Positions 33,858-47,281 of a stretch of 64,000 bases of DNA are shown in pieces. Numbering within the stretch: the first letter of the stretch is position 1; every line of letters starts with the position of its first letter. The notes below the pieces were generated by a model, which searched no databases, had not been told where the DNA came from, and worked only from the letters and a program-made list of their open reading frames with translations. The translations under genes and the position numbers were made by a program. Origin of the DNA: Lonicera japonica (Eukaryota; Streptophyta; Magnoliopsida; Dipsacales; Caprifoliaceae); contig JAKCWG010000081.1 of the NCBI GenBank assembly GCA_021464415.1, positions 21,004-85,003 on the forward strand, given 5' to 3'.

Positions 33858-36800
33858 CACTACAAGAAATTTGATCATTTAAGTCTTTTAAAAAGTGACT
33901 TAAATGATCATTTAAGTCACTTTCAAGTTTGTTCTCAAGTGACTTAATAGGCAGTATCATAAAAAATTCATAAAAGTGACTTAAAAAAGTCGTATGTTAG
34001 TGACATAACACTGGCTTAAAAGTGACTTAACACTGATAAAAAATATAATTTTTACATCTGCTTATAATATACCTAACTACCACACAATTTCATCAATCAA
34101 TCATTTCAACAAAACAATGCATTTTCTAGCTAGAATTTTACCATTTAAAGATCCAAACCAATACAACACAATCAAACTATGTTCAAATCAACTCGATAAT
34201 CCATGAAAACGATGCCAATTAAATCAACACAATAGAAAAAGAAACAAAAATAAAGCCTCAAATTATTATTACAATGATCTTTCCCCAATGTAGCTTAAAC
34301 CGGTAACAATTAAGCAATTCACTCTTCAAGATTTTTTCTCTTGCATAACCCCTTCCTTTTCTTCTCACTTTTCTACATTCATATATCCAAATCTCACCAA
34401 GAAGGATACGAACAAGCAAAAAAGAAACGTAACATACAAATCCAATTATATCAGTGACATGGTAAAACACGAGTAATTTCTACTTTGTTATTACTCGAGC
34501 TTTATGAATTTGAGATTCTATAAGCCGCAAAGTTGGTCGAGTAGCAAAAATAAACAAATTAGTAAGAATAACTACAAGGGAAATGGGTAAATCTTCATGC
34601 TCACATAAGGTAGGAAAGCATAACAAAAACCAAAAGGGTCTTGTCGGAATTTTTACTGCTTTATTTTATCACAAATACTATGCAAATTGTGAGAAACTAC
34701 AAGCACTGAATTCAAAAGTACAAGATAGGTGTAGGAGTCTAATTAATTCTAACAACACTTAATAAATGCTAGCTCTAAGTCAAATATCATTCACCATGGC
34801 CAAACACACCCATGTCCCAAGACCCTAAAATTCTCAATAACTAAGGCCATCTACACTGCTAGAATTAAAAAAGTTGATTTGGTTTAAATTTTTTTCTACC
34901 GTAGCAAGTACAAGTGTAAAAAATAATCAAAAAAGCCAAGTCATTGTCATATTTACGTTCCGACAAATTAACTTTTGTACATGATGATATACAGTGTATT
35001 GCCTAAGGGTGGTGAGCTCTTACAATCTATAAAAACCAACCAGTCAGAATCCTTGGATATATACGATAAAGAGTATCTGTAATTATTTTTATTAATAATT
35101 ATTTAGACGAAGTATTGTGTATCGTTTGAAAGGTTTGCACTTTAAACAATACACAATGTAACATCTAATCTTTACACTTTCGTGATGCGAAAATTTTCAA
35201 ATTCATCCATGTTTTTTCATGCAGAACTCTAGCTGGTGAAGATGACTGATTAATCAAAGGAGTTTTGTTGTGAAAAATAGATCAAAAAAGGAAAAAAAGT
35301 TAAGAATGCGTTAAGATCACCTCGATGGAAAGAGCGTGAGCGAGTCGATAGGTACTGAACCCCATGGCAGGCAAGATAAACTCCTACAAAACCCAAACCA
35401 GAAATATTGAACAAAGAATAAAAGGCCAAAAAGAATTAAAAAAAAAAATAAATTAAAATTCTAAAAAAGAAACAAGAAAAAAGAAAAAACAACAAACAAC
35501 AAATTTAAAGATAGAGAGAAAGAGAGGAGAGAGAGGGGGATGAAGAGCACTTTACTATTTTATGTTGTAAGCATCCATGGCAGAAGTAACAGAAGAGAAG
35601 CACACAGACCACCACTACTCCCCTGCACCAAGGACAAACCCAAAAAAAAATTATAAATTATAAGACCAAAGCATCATCATTCCGCAACCTAAAAAATATT
35701 ATCTAACCTCAGCACAACATATTTTCTTCCATGCCTTTGGTATATTTCAATCCGTACATTATCCATTAGCATCTAAAGCTAAGAGGCCAATTCTTGTTTT
35801 ATTTTTGGGCACAAAAAGAAATAGAGCGTAGTTTTTCAATCATATGCAAATCAAAACTAAGAAGGAAAAGTAGTACTCAAACCTGATGTTAAGGCTAAAG
35901 GTTTGAATCCTTAGTAACCTTCTCCTCACTTGGACTTAAAATGAAAACCAAATGTCAAAAATCCAACGGAGATGAAAGTACAGCAAACACTACACAGATT
36001 GCCATACAATATTCAAAACTACATTACCAATAAAGGCACTAATGCTAGTCTTTTATGTTTGCCTTACCAATAAATTCTCAAAATGTGGAGACCACACCCC
36101 ACTTTAGATTTCTTTGAAATCACACAACCTTCACATATATGCAAACAAAACAAATCCCACTAAAACACTTTTGCTTTTGTCTACTGCAGCTGCAAACCCA
36201 TTTCCTTGAAAGCTGTGACCACTTGAAAGAATCGCCAAAATCAAATTAACTTTTATTTCGCTCTTTCTCTTTTTTTTTGTAGGGCGAGGGCGTGGGCGGG
36301 GTAGGGGCCATGGACACGGTGGTGGTGGAAGAGGTCAGGAGTACAGATCAGAAGTTGCAGTCCAGGCAACTTCATTTACCTAGAAAATGTTTAATGAACT
36401 TCACATATAACTACAGTAGTATTTGATTTGCAGAACCTTTTTGTATAATCAATTCTTTAGCTAAGTCCGTATAAATCAAAAGGTGCCTTCCCGCAAGTCT
36501 ATTTTTTGGAAGGGAAGTAATTTGATGCTCCAATTTATTTAGCTTGGTTCATATAATTCAGAAAGTGACTCCCTCCTAAACTCTCTTATTTTAAAGGAAA
36601 GAAATTAGATGCTGCCTGACTTAGGTTCGCTATAACTTAAACATGTGTTCAAAAAAAAAGCTATAACTCAAACATGACTAGACATTTTTACAAACACTTG
36701 GTATGCGTATCACTAGAGGGGAACACTTCATTCATTATCTAAACGTAAAGAAATGATATTCAATCAAGCAAACAAGCTAAGGCTACCCCAATCTACTGCA

Positions 36801-37465
36801 ATTTAATCATCGAAAAGATGCAATATTAGTAATTACCCATTATTGGCCGACTACTGCATCATGACCTAGTTATTAAATATTTTTTTTGCCAATGCTTGGC
36901 AACAACGAACAGTTCTTGGCAGCCACTACCAAAGAATTCCATTGCCAAATATGTTATACACGGGGAAAATACCTAAAATGTACACATTTATACACAGAAA
37001 TAGACACAAATGTAAACATACATACAAACTCACCTGCCAATTAGAGTCGCATTTGTCGATTAGGGCAGAATTGCAGATCGATTGAGTTCTCCTTCATCTT
37101 CAATTCGTACAGATAGAATGATTTGAACGGGTCGGTGCTTATGATTTAATCAGATGATTTGGGCAGAACTGATTGAACGATTATTCTCGAGAGAGAAAGA
37201 GTGAGAAAGAGAGCGAGAGTGAGGGTGAGGGTGAGAGTAAGAGAGAACAAAATTGTGCATCGATGGATTAAACAAGTTGTGTTTAATTTTTTAGAATTCA
37301 ATTAATTCCTTATAGTCGCATCTTTTGGGGCAATAACTCAAAATGTTCAAGTACTATCAAAAAGTGACTTAAACAATATTACTTTAGATTATTTAAGTCA
37401 CAAAACTAATAAGTGACTTAAGATATAATTTAAAAGTGACTTAAATAATATAATTTCTTGTAGTG
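33858..37465. mobile_element. Non-autonomous CACTA transposon
   Basis: Perfect terminal inverted repeats CACTACAAGAAAT at 33858 and ATTTCTTGTAGTG ending 37465, with TAC on both sides (33855-33857 and 37466-37468), the 3-bp duplication of CACTA elements. Subterminal motifs AAGTGACTTAA repeat several times near both ends in both orientations, as expected for transposase-binding arrays. No transposase is recognisable in the 3.6 kb. The interior has a likely captured exon (36281-36381). Confidence 0.92.
36281..36381 (+). pseudogene. Captured exon encoding an RG/GH-rich tail
   Basis: A splice-acceptor-like stretch (CTCTTTTTTTTTGTAG) ends at 36280 and is followed by GC-rich DNA that reads GRGRGRGRGHGHGGGGRGQE, continuing YRSEVAVQATSFT to a TAG stop at about 36379. 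The base composition is quite unlike the AT-rich surroundings. RGG-like tails occur in several plant RNA-binding proteins, so the parent gene cannot be named. An ATG at 35578 (MAEVTEEKHTDHHYSPAP) may be another captured piece, but I see no link between them. Confidence 0.45.
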
Positions 37466-37468
37466 TAC

Positions 37469-38500
37469 AACTTTAAACATACACTTAGGTTACTTCATTT
37501 GTTTAAATAAATTTAAATTTGTAATTTATGTAGTAACATCTCTCTATTAACCCTTAAAGTAGCATTCAACATTCATTTCACTTTATACGTTTACTATATG
37601 ATTTGCACATACAATATGTGTGATATACGTACGTATAAGATTTTATGGGAAAATTTTAATAAAAGTGTAAAATAATCATGTGATACCACTTGAATGAAGA
37701 ATGCTTGAGGGTGAGAGTTCAATTCCCATTTATAACAAGTTTTTTGTGAAAAAAAATAAGATATTTCACAAATTTTATAACAAGTTTTTTATACAAAAAA
37801 ATTCTCAAGAGTAAAATAGGTATTTCAAAAGTTTTATAACAAGTTTTTTATACCAAAAAATCTCAAGAGTAAAATAGGTATTTCAAAAGTTTAACACAGT
37901 TTCACTAGTAGTTGAAATCTCTTAACTTTATAATATAATATAAATTAGAAAAAAATAGATGTTTTGACTTTTTCACTTAACTTCTTAAAAACTAGTGTTA
38001 AATGGACTATGTGAAGAAGACTATGTTCACTTATTTACATAACAAGATAAAAGTAAAAAAAATTAAAACCTACTAAAATAGTGTTAAAAGCGCACAACAA
38101 AATCTATTGGGTGCTGGTAAAAACACCCTAGAAATTCAATTTAAATACCAATTTTTTTGGCACGCATGTCTTAATTTTAAATTTGTAAGAGCACATGTAC
38201 AGTTTAGGCACCCTAATGACAAATACATGTATAGAACAAAATTTTATATTTGCGACAAATATTTCATCACTAAAAACTTTTTCTAAATTTAGAGTTGAAC
38301 ACAAAAACGTCACTAGAATTAGTAAACTTGTACCATATTTATATCTCATTTTTGTCTCACAATTATTTTCAATAAAACTCAAACTAACAAATTCCATACT
38401 TCTTAATTTTGGTGATTTAAAATATTAATGTATATTTTAATGCACTAGCAGTAGCAAAATGAAATTATAATTTAAAATCACTAGCAATTAAATATCAAAG
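37469..38500. other. Intergenic flank relic with tandem repeats
   Basis: 37731-37892 holds three imperfect tandem copies of about 55 bp (TTATAACAAGTTTTTTATAC, CAAGAGTAAAATAGGTATTT). 37990-38090 matches unit A around 2580-2650 (TTAAATGGACT, AATAGTGTTAAA), so it is more of the duplicated flank. No gene. Confidence 0.55.
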
Positions 38501-38502
38501 TA

Positions 38503-39327
38503 TTAGGGGTGTTTGTTGATTCCAACCTGATGGTTTTTTAAAAATCCGTATCTAACATGATTTGATGTTTGTTTTGAAATTTAATATCTAATCCAAATCA
38601 ACACGTTTGGCCAATCCATTCCAATCCAAATAGATCGGTTTTCAAACGGATCCTATTTAATACTAAAATTTTTGAAATCAAATGTTAAAAAATTGAATCT
38701 AAAGAAAGAAATTTAGTTAAACTAACACCATTTTATCTAATAGATTAATACTAAAAAAATGAGTATTGCAGTTCAATTTTGCACTTGAAAATCTGTCATA
38801 ATACTTAACTAGATAGCAAAAATTAAGCACCATCAAATCCTCACTGAGAAAAGTACTGCATTGACTTGATTTTTATCTACTTTCCTCCTCAAAAAAGTAC
38901 TGCATAAATCCTCAATGAGATGAATATTTTTCTCCTCAAACACGAGAGTTTCTAGCCTTCCAAAAACTCCATATAGCAGAAACAAAAATCATCACTCACG
39001 GCACCGATTTCGACATTTTAGAATACATCTTCTTCTCTTCAATTATTGTTAAACCACTCCTCTTTGGAAACATTAAAAAAACTTATACTGAGAGTTGGCC
39101 AATTACAACGTGAATTTCTTGCAGGAACCAATTATTGTTAAACCACTCCAAGAAAATCATCACCCACAGCACTGATTTCTTGGAGGAACCAAAAACTTAT
39201 AATGAGAGTTGGCCGATTAGGGTGCCTTTAAAACACATATCCTAACTATATGGATTACTCTTTTTAATAATAATAAAAAAAAGGGTGTTTAAATTGAAAT
39301 ATTATGGTGCGTTTACCAACACCCAAA
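38503..39327. mobile_element. Candidate non-autonomous element with inverted ends
   Basis: GGGGTGTTTGTTGATTCC (left) and GTGCGTTTACCAACACCC (right) are roughly inverse, a PIF-like wording. Inside are direct repeats (ATTATTGTTAAACCACTCC at about 39042 and 39130; GAGAGTTGGCC at 39091 and 39201). No clean target duplication. Confidence 0.35.
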
Positions 39328-39447
39328 TCTATTATGTACATTACTTCATAACTTAAGGAAAAAAATAATTAACATCCACTAAAAGTAGCTTTAACGATTT
39401 TAGTTTTAACTTTTTCATATAAATTGAAAAAAAAATAGATAATTAAA

Positions 39448-39752
39448 ATTTTATGCCCTTTAAGTTTATATGCTTTCTCACTTTGGTCCTAATGTTCATT
39501 TACTATATTTTGATCCTCAAAGTTTGAGCTAAATTGTACTTTTATAAAAAAAAATTGGATGCCATATCCCTTTCTTGGACTGAAAATCACCAAAAAAAAA
39601 TAAAAATGACGAGACATCTATTTTTTTATGAAAGTAACCAGGTTTCAAACTTTGAAGATCAAAATGTAGCAAATGAAACTTTAAGGACCAAGTTGAAAAA
39701 CAAGAAAATAATTCAGGGGCCTAATAGGCTAATTATTCAAAATTTTGGTTAA
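39448..39752. repeat. Foldback MITE, copy 2
   Basis: Same family as 2893-3150. The left arm CACTTTGGTCCTAATGTTC is answered by the right arm ending AGGACCAAGTTG. Ends are approximate. Confidence 0.55.
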
Positions 39753-40989
39753 ACTTTGACCTACATAGGCTTTCTTCAAATAAATTGTGATAAATAAATT
39801 AGATTAATCTTGACAAATAAATTAAGGAACAAGGTAAAAATGAAAGACATCTGTAAAAAGTTGACTTAAGACATTATATTTGCTTTTAAAAATTTGTGGC
39901 ATGCCGTAATGCATTTTTTCTTTCCCCCTTTTTTTAGAGTTTGATAACTATATTCGTGCACACGAACTCATAAACTCTTTAACTTGTTAGAAGAATAAAT
40001 AGAATGCTAACCAAAATACTAGATCGTTGGTTGTTCTTATGCCTTGTTCCATACCGAATTTTGATACGATCAACGTAAGTTATGTATGATATTCGAGTTC
40101 ATACTATAAGGCTGCCTGCATATAGTACAACATTTGAATGAACAACTTTATATATATAGCTAGAGTAGCTAAGATGGATCATATACTATACCTATTGTCA
40201 ATTTTTTCAATATATAAATTGTCATGTTTAATTTTGACTCCTTAGAATTTGAAACAACTGATTGTAATATTGGAAGAAATTAAATTAACGAAGAGGAAAC
40301 TAAATTAATGAGAACAAATGTGAGTTTGAGGTGAAACATTTGTTAGTGATGGTATGAAATTAGCCCTTCTAGTTGTTATTAGCCCTATTTCTCCTTCTAT
40401 TCGATCACCACAAACACTCACATTTATCAATTGGCAAGGTCAAAATATTTAACTAGTAAATCCTAAACATATGATGGTATATTTTTCTCTCCTCCTTCCC
40501 TTGAACTCAAACACACACATATGTGAATTAGTAAGGGCCTTCAACTCGAACATTCACATCTATCAACTAATAAGTACGTGGTAGAGAGAAATATTAGGTT
40601 GAATATGCTTTGACCCTTAAATTTACAACCTTCAGGCTGAGTTTTTCACTTTAATTTCCAATTTTTTTTTGTTAAATGGACTTCATTCACTTCTTCACAT
40701 AACAAGATAAAATAACAAAATTAAAACCTACAAAAATAGTGTTAAAGTGATAAACATTTAAGGATTTCTTGTCATGTCATCAAAAAGACATGATTCTCTT
40801 TCTTGGTAATAAGTGGAAGTCTTATTTTTCCGTAACTTGATTGGATTGGTACGATATTCAACCTAAACAGGAGTGAGTACAAATTTTTGATAACTTGAGA
40901 AAAATAAAACAAAAATAATTAATATTCACTAAAACTAGCATTAGCCAAACGATTTTAGTATGTTCACATAAATTGACATAAAATAAAAT

Positions 40990-41254
40990 TTGGTTATTGT
41001 AATTTTATACCCTTAAAGTTTATATGTTTTTTCACTTTGGTCCTAAAATTTATTTACTATATTTTGATCCTTAAAGTTTGAGCTAAGTTGCAGTTTTATC
41101 CAAAAGTGGATGCCATGTCTCTTTCTTGGATGGAAAATTTCCAAAATAATGATAAGGCATTTAATTTTTGATGAAGTGAGACGTAATTCAAACTTTGTGG
41201 ATCAAAATTGAAAAAAAATGAAATTTCAAGGGCATAAAAGGTTAGTTATTCAAA
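40990..41254. repeat. Foldback MITE, copy 3
   Basis: Unit B partner of 2893-3150; arms TTTATACCCTTAAAGTTTAT and the inverse of AATTTCAAGGGCATAAAAGG. Confidence 0.6.
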
Positions 41255-41789
41255 ATTTTGGTTAAACTTTGACATACATCGACTTTTCCAACAAACTAAG
41301 ATAAATAAATTTGATTAATCTTTGTCAATGGCCTTGTAGTCTAGTGGTATTATCTCTGGTTTTGTATTAAAGAGGTCACATGTTTGAAAGGTTTGTCCAC
41401 TGTTTGTGGGTGGTTGGTGATGTCTTGACACAAGACATTGTATTTGCCTTTAAAAATTTATGGCATGCTGTAATGCCTTGTTTTTTTAGGCTTCACTAAC
41501 CACATCAAACTCGTAGCCCCCTAATTTATTACAAGAATAAAGAGAATGCCAATTAACCAAAATATTAAATCATTGACACAAATTTACCATGATATTTAAG
41601 AAGCATAATTTGTTTAAATTATAAAAAATCTGCATACTATAGTGGTTAGAATTTGTCTCATGAGTTCGAGCCCGCAAGATGCAAGTTTTAACGGTCAATC
41701 CATGAGTAATAACTTGAGAATTCTCTAACCCCAACGCAGATAATCCCAACAGGCCGAACATGACCATTGAACCAAATTAAAATATTACA

Positions 41790-42107
41790 TATATATTATA
41801 TAATACAAATCAAGGAAATTGATGTGACCACTGTCCTAGGTGAAAAATAATTTTTTCCCACTTATACAACATCTTTTTATTTTATTTATTCTCTTTCTAA
41901 CAATAATTATTAAATCTTTTTAAATGTCTAGAACAAATTTCAACCATTCGGTGATTGAACTTGGGAAATGATGTGACCACTATCAAGAACAAATTTTATG
42001 ATAGTCCATTGTAAAATAAGTTTTTATTTGATAAATACAAAAGTCATAAATACAATTCAAGTTTTTCAAATTTTTTTGCCTAATTAAGAGCTACTTCATC
42101 CTTTATC

Positions 42108-42138
<31 letters not shown>

Positions 42139-43758
42139 ATTTTATGCTTTAAATTCCAGTTCAAAAACTCTTACGATTACTTAGAGTAAAATAAGTTTTT
42201 ATTTGATAAATACAAAAGTCATAATTTATGCTGTGCAAGCTCAAATTCATGAATTAACAGTTTATAATATGTTCTTTACAAATTGTCTTAATCAATTTTT
42301 GTATTAATGTTGTAAATTTTTATTTCAATTAATTTTGGTAAGTTATATTTTTTGAGTGAGAAAATGAATAAAAAAATGAGGTTGATTCCTACCTACTTCG
42401 TGCCATAGGTAGGTAATCTTTTTTTTTTTCAATCATTTTTTACTCTTTTTCAAACTAATCTTAAGGTGTGAACATCATGTAGTTAGACATGTTAATAGGT
42501 CAATTTGGATTATATTTGTGTGGTGCATTATCAAGATTTATGTGTTATCGTTTTTGATTTAGATGAGTGACTTTTTTCTTAAGTGTGAAAATAATATTCA
42601 AGCTACATTATTCAAGATTTTTGAATTGTTTGGTATCAGGCCCACTTCACTTTCATAATTAGAATTCGACCCAAAGTTATGGATAATTGATATTCCATAT
42701 TTTAAAATCATTTTTGTGATTTTCTAATGTTTTCTAAATGACTCCTAAAAATTAGCCTAACATAGATTAACTAAGATAATTATTATAGATTTTACATTTT
42801 GAAATTCAAATTAAAAAACCATTTCAAATTAAAATCGACTTCAAGTCAAATTGAATATCGGCATACATATTATTATTCAATATAAATTGTGTTTCATAGC
42901 AAAGTCATAAATATACATAACCAAAAAATAAGCAATTTTCTAATGGCACAATATTCCTACATAAATGAACTGTAATAGTTAGATGAAATATAATCATTTT
43001 TGAATAAAGTCAAATAATTCATATTCTTACATACATAAACCCATTTAAGAAATAGACATATTACGAATAATCAGTAATATGACTATCATGAGATGTAAAA
43101 GCTAAGCATAATGTGGCTGTCAAATAATTTAGTAAAATAATTTTAATATAATAGAGACAACTAATTAATAAACAATGTACATGATGGAATTTTTTTTTGA
43201 TAGTATGTTAAGGAAATGTGTCAAAAGATATGATACACATAAATTATATGTGCTTATCATATAAAGATTGAAACTATCTTGGCCCGTAGTGGATTATAAG
43301 TATTATGACAAGCGTGATTTTGTTTATATCCACGATATCTTACGATTAATCCAGCCTTAATTTATGAAAATTTTGAACAAATTTTGATAATATTACCCTT
43401 TTCAAAATTGAGAAGTATATCCACCAATTAAAATTAATTTATAATTGTATTAATTTAGATTCCATTTTAATTTAGATTCCTAATCAAAATTTACTTTCAT
43501 TTTAATTTATTTTCTATTTTCTTTTCTGTGCGTTTAGATTGCAGAATTGGATTTAGCTTTAAAATTCAAAAATTTAAGATTCAAAAATTACATATTTGAA
43601 AATACAATAATTTAAAATTTTGTGTTTGCTTAACAAATACAAGGAAGTTGATTTTTAAATCTAAATATTATATCGCTAAAATTGATATTTAGTTAACAAA
43701 TAATCATAATATGACTCACTTTTTCACCTATGCTAAAAAAAAAAAAAAAAAAAAAAAA

Positions 43759-43808
<50 letters not shown>

Positions 43809-45167
43809 TAATAATAATAACAATAATAATAATAATAATAATCGTGCGACTATAAGTGGTTCCATAATAATAATCGTGCGGCTATAAGTGGTTCCAACAA
43901 ATCCACTGGTGTAAAATTTATCTAGGTCAATTTCAGTTTTCTTTATTTTTTCACTATGACCTACAGCCCAACTCTCTCTTTCTCTAAAGTTCGAACATTT
44001 TTTTGATAGAACTCTCTTTCCTAATCTTCACCGATATCCCTTCTATCTCTCTCTCTAAAATTTTCTTCTCTTCACAAAACTCTCCCCTTAATTGTTACCC
44101 TGCTCATTTTTTTTTCTTTACATTTTTCCTCTTTACTTTGTTTTAGTGGTTGTTGACGCTATTTAATTGGATTATTCGGTTCTATTGAAGATACATTTAT
44201 TGATCAAAGTTTATGGATTTTATGGGTGGAGTTACGGTGGGGTGGGGATCAAGAAGTGTGATGTGGTGGAGGTTGTAAACTTCTTGGGTTTTGATGGCTG
44301 GGTTTTCAGTTAAATTTTTTTTACGTCAGGTTAATATGTGTTTGGATTTTGAATTTAAAGATCCTATTTTTGATTCTAAAATTTTTCTTGATTTTTTTTT
44401 AAAAAATAATTTTTAAAATTTGATTGTGCTACACACGGAGACAAGGAGAAATAAAGGGAGAAAGAGGGGAGAACAAGAGAGAGATGGGGGAAGGCCAAGC
44501 ATATTTGCGTGTAAATTGTGGTACAAATTAATAGTTTTATAATTAACATGATTTTTTTTTTGTTCGAGAATTATCTCACGGGGTATCCGAGCCGGCTTTC
44601 GAGCACCTTGACTAATCCCCACTTGCAGTGTGTGGCGGCAGCTAGTCAAGCATTAATGTAATATTTATATTTTTCGATATCACTAAATTAATATAATTAA
44701 ATTGTGCGTCAAATAGGCATTTTAAAGTAAGTTACATAATAAATGTAATGATGTTAACCCTTCACAAAAATATTCTAATAATTTAACATTATTTTTAGTG
44801 ATATTTTATTTGAATTTTTGGGACACTTTTTAGTCATTAAAGATGATTTTAAAGAGTTAAAGTATTTTTTGTATAGTACTTATATCATTACCCAAATAAA
44901 AAAGAATTGTTTCACCTGTCTAACTGAATTTAAACATGTCAATTTCAGGTTAATCATGTTATCTATACTAACTTGACACGATCCGTTTATTAAACATGTT
45001 ATTTAGTTCTCAACTCAAATTTAACCAAACCATGCTAACCCAACACCTTAATGTTAAAGGAAACTTAATTACGATTGTCACAATATATGTAGTAATGTAT
45101 AATAGTAACTCATCTATTAATTATCACAATTATTTTTAATAGTGCCGGAGGCACGGGCATACCCTAG
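41790..45167 (+). mobile_element. Helitron-like insertion, non-autonomous
   Basis: Unit A (3745-3775) has the uninterrupted sequence ACATATATATATTGAGAAAG; unit B has 3.4 kb in between. The right end has a hairpin GTGCC-GGA-GGCAC (45142-45154), nine bases, then CTAG (45164-45167) next to a host T, the Helitron 3 prime signature. The left end is not clear: no convincing TC start was found near 41790. No Rep/helicase gene. CT-rich 5 prime UTR-like sequence lies at 43970-44130 and a GC-rich block (GGGTATCCGAGCCGGCTTTC) at 44580. Confidence 0.6.
43735..43916. repeat. (A)n-(TAA)n microsatellite and 31-bp duplication
   Basis: About 26 A residues, then some 27 TAA units with a few TAACAA variants to about 43842, then two copies of a segment with AATCGTGCG and TATAAGTGGTTCCA. 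Confidence 0.85.
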
Positions 45168-45354
45168 TATAGTGAGAAAGTTGTATCTTTTGATATTCTT
45201 GTCATGTATGAAAACTACTACCCAATAATATAAATTATCACCTCAACAATCTTTGAAGCATCTTTGTAGGTGGCTTTAATTTTGTAAGTGGTTCGAGAAG
45301 GGGCATGAATTTGGCTTAAACCCAAGTAAATTTTGTGAATACTCATGATTTAAT

Positions 45355-45507
45355 CCACCTTTTCTCTTTATTTTTTTAAAAGGAAAGTTTTAAATTTATT
45401 CGCTCTGTTACAAATAACTAAGAAACCCCCTCCCGTCTTAAGTGAGACTCGAATCTCGAGATCTCCTAGATTCGGGTGAAAGCCTTCACAATTAGGTTAA
45501 CTCACTC
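45355..45507 (-). repeat. tRNA-derived SINE, copy in unit B
   Basis: Paralogue of 3945-4098. Minus-strand A box TAACCTAATTGTGAAGG and B box GAGATTCGAGTCTC are kept. Confidence 0.55.
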
Positions 45508-46107
45508 GCTTTCATACTTTAAACCACTTAAGTTTAACTTTGAATCTGCAAGCATCTTGCTTAATAAAATTGTAAAAAGTGAGAATTCAAAGTTTTCTTC
45601 TCTTCCATGGTAGATAAGCCCTTATTAAGTGAGGATCCGGCATAGTTCTTACCTTTTAACTCATGTACAACAAAAAAAACAATTTTCGCGGATAAAATCT
45701 GTGACCTTAGCACTAGTTGTGGTTTTAGACAGTGACCATTTTAAGTGTGACGGATTCTTTAACCGCGGCAATTTTAGACTGCCCATTTTAAGCGTGACAA
45801 ATTCCTTGCCCACGGCTCGAAGCCAAACCAAAATCACAAATCACAGAGGCCCTAGTGTGATTTGTATACCCGAGACATTTCATAGAAACAATATATATAA
45901 GTGTGACGGATTTTTTGGTTTTTTTTTTATTTAGTGCTAATCAAACACCCACTAAGTTGAAACTATGATTATGCTGGTGATTGTCAAAGCAGATATGACT
46001 TATATAAAACAATGAATTATAGTAAAATCATAATGTACAAAAGTTTAATGCACTAATTACTTTAATACTATTCATTTAAAATAATTAGAAAATAATGTAT
46101 TGTGCAG

Positions 46108-47281
46108 GAAGTACAAGCAGACAGGGTTTGTGTGGCAAGACTTGTGGATGAGGATCTCATTACTCCAATCTCTGATAATGAATACATAATCAAAGGCACT
46201 GAAATTTCCTCAACCCCAATTTATGATGGTAAGTAAATTAAATTAAATAAATTTTCCTACAACCGAAAATAATGAAAGAACTCACTCAAACACTTATTAT
46301 TTCTTGATTCAATTTTGCAACCTATCTTTAAAGAAGGAACTATATAATTGGGATTGATCAAAATTTTGCTTTTGTTTTGAAAATTCAACCTAAGAAAATT
46401 TAGGTCTAGCTGTTTTAATTTGTCCGGAGTGAAATAAACTTTATTTACGCCAAAACTAAATTATGGAACTTTAAATGTACGTACTTAATTACATGTATAT
46501 GCTGGATGAAAAAGCTTTTCATGTAAATTAAACCTTTTAATGAAATTTGACTATTTTTCATGTTAGTTATCAAATGCACCATTAGTTCAAATTCTTAACA
46601 TCTTCTGCAGATGTTTCTTCATATGGGGAAAAGGAAATTGTTGAGCATAAAGACTCAACCCTTGATCAAATTGACGCAAAAAACCACAAAATGTTATCCA
46701 AAGAAACAACCGATCAAGAAAACTCACCAACTCTAGCAGATGTTCCTTCGATAAAACAATCATCCGAAATCAAAGAAGAATCACCTCCATTTAGCAGTGA
46801 TTCATTTATATTAGCGTATAATTCCATAAAGCTACAAAAAGAAACACATTCAACTGCAAGCGAACACGAACAACAAGAAGAGGACGATGAAAATGAAAAT
46901 TTTGGGAATAATTGTTTGTATTCAAGATGCTTGTACAAGAGTAAGAATAAGAAGAACGGAATTGATTTTGACACAAGTACACCGACTTCTTCAACCTCAT
47001 CTACCCCAAGTTCCTCAACAAGGACTAGGAGTTACTCGCGTGGCTCGTCTAATACGGTTAGTAGAACTATGGACGCGAAGAATTTGGATACAGTGAAAAT
47101 GATCAGTCAACGAAGTAAAAATTATGAGAATATGGCTACGAGCAGGCCAAATGGATTTGAGTTCTTTTGTGGGACTGTTTATCCCACCACAAATTATTAC
47201 TTTCAATTTATAATTTGTAAGTGTTTTATGATTTGTCGAAAAATAAAACAAAAACAAAAAAATGTTGCCAGTGTTTTATGA
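46108..47281 (+). pseudogene. SOSEKI-like (DUF966) gene fragment
   Basis: Exon 1 piece (46108-46229) begins after an acceptor-like TTGTGCAG and reads YKQTGFVWQDL, then, after loss of one base, VDEDLITPISDNEYIIKGTE. This is the end of the DIX-like N-terminal region of plant SOSEKI polarity proteins as I know the family. A clean donor (GATG then GTAAGT) and acceptor (CTTCTGCAG at 46610) join in frame to a second exon, open to TGA at 47281, with a Ser/Glu-rich middle and QRSKNYENMATSRPNGFEFF near the end. The polymerising N terminus is absent and the frameshift breaks the remainder. The whole fragment lies inside an insertion (45893-47306) absent from units A and C, so it was carried in, not duplicated with the unit. 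Confidence 0.65.

Noticed and set aside
43735..43916. Regular repeats as a CRISPR-like array
   Set aside because: They are a homopolymer and trinucleotide microsatellite in plant DNA without spacer structure.
46714..47257. Minus-strand open stretches at 46714-46974 and 47015-47257
   Set aside because: They mirror the Ser/Glu-rich SOSEKI exon on the plus strand, whose splice sites and motifs are recognisable.
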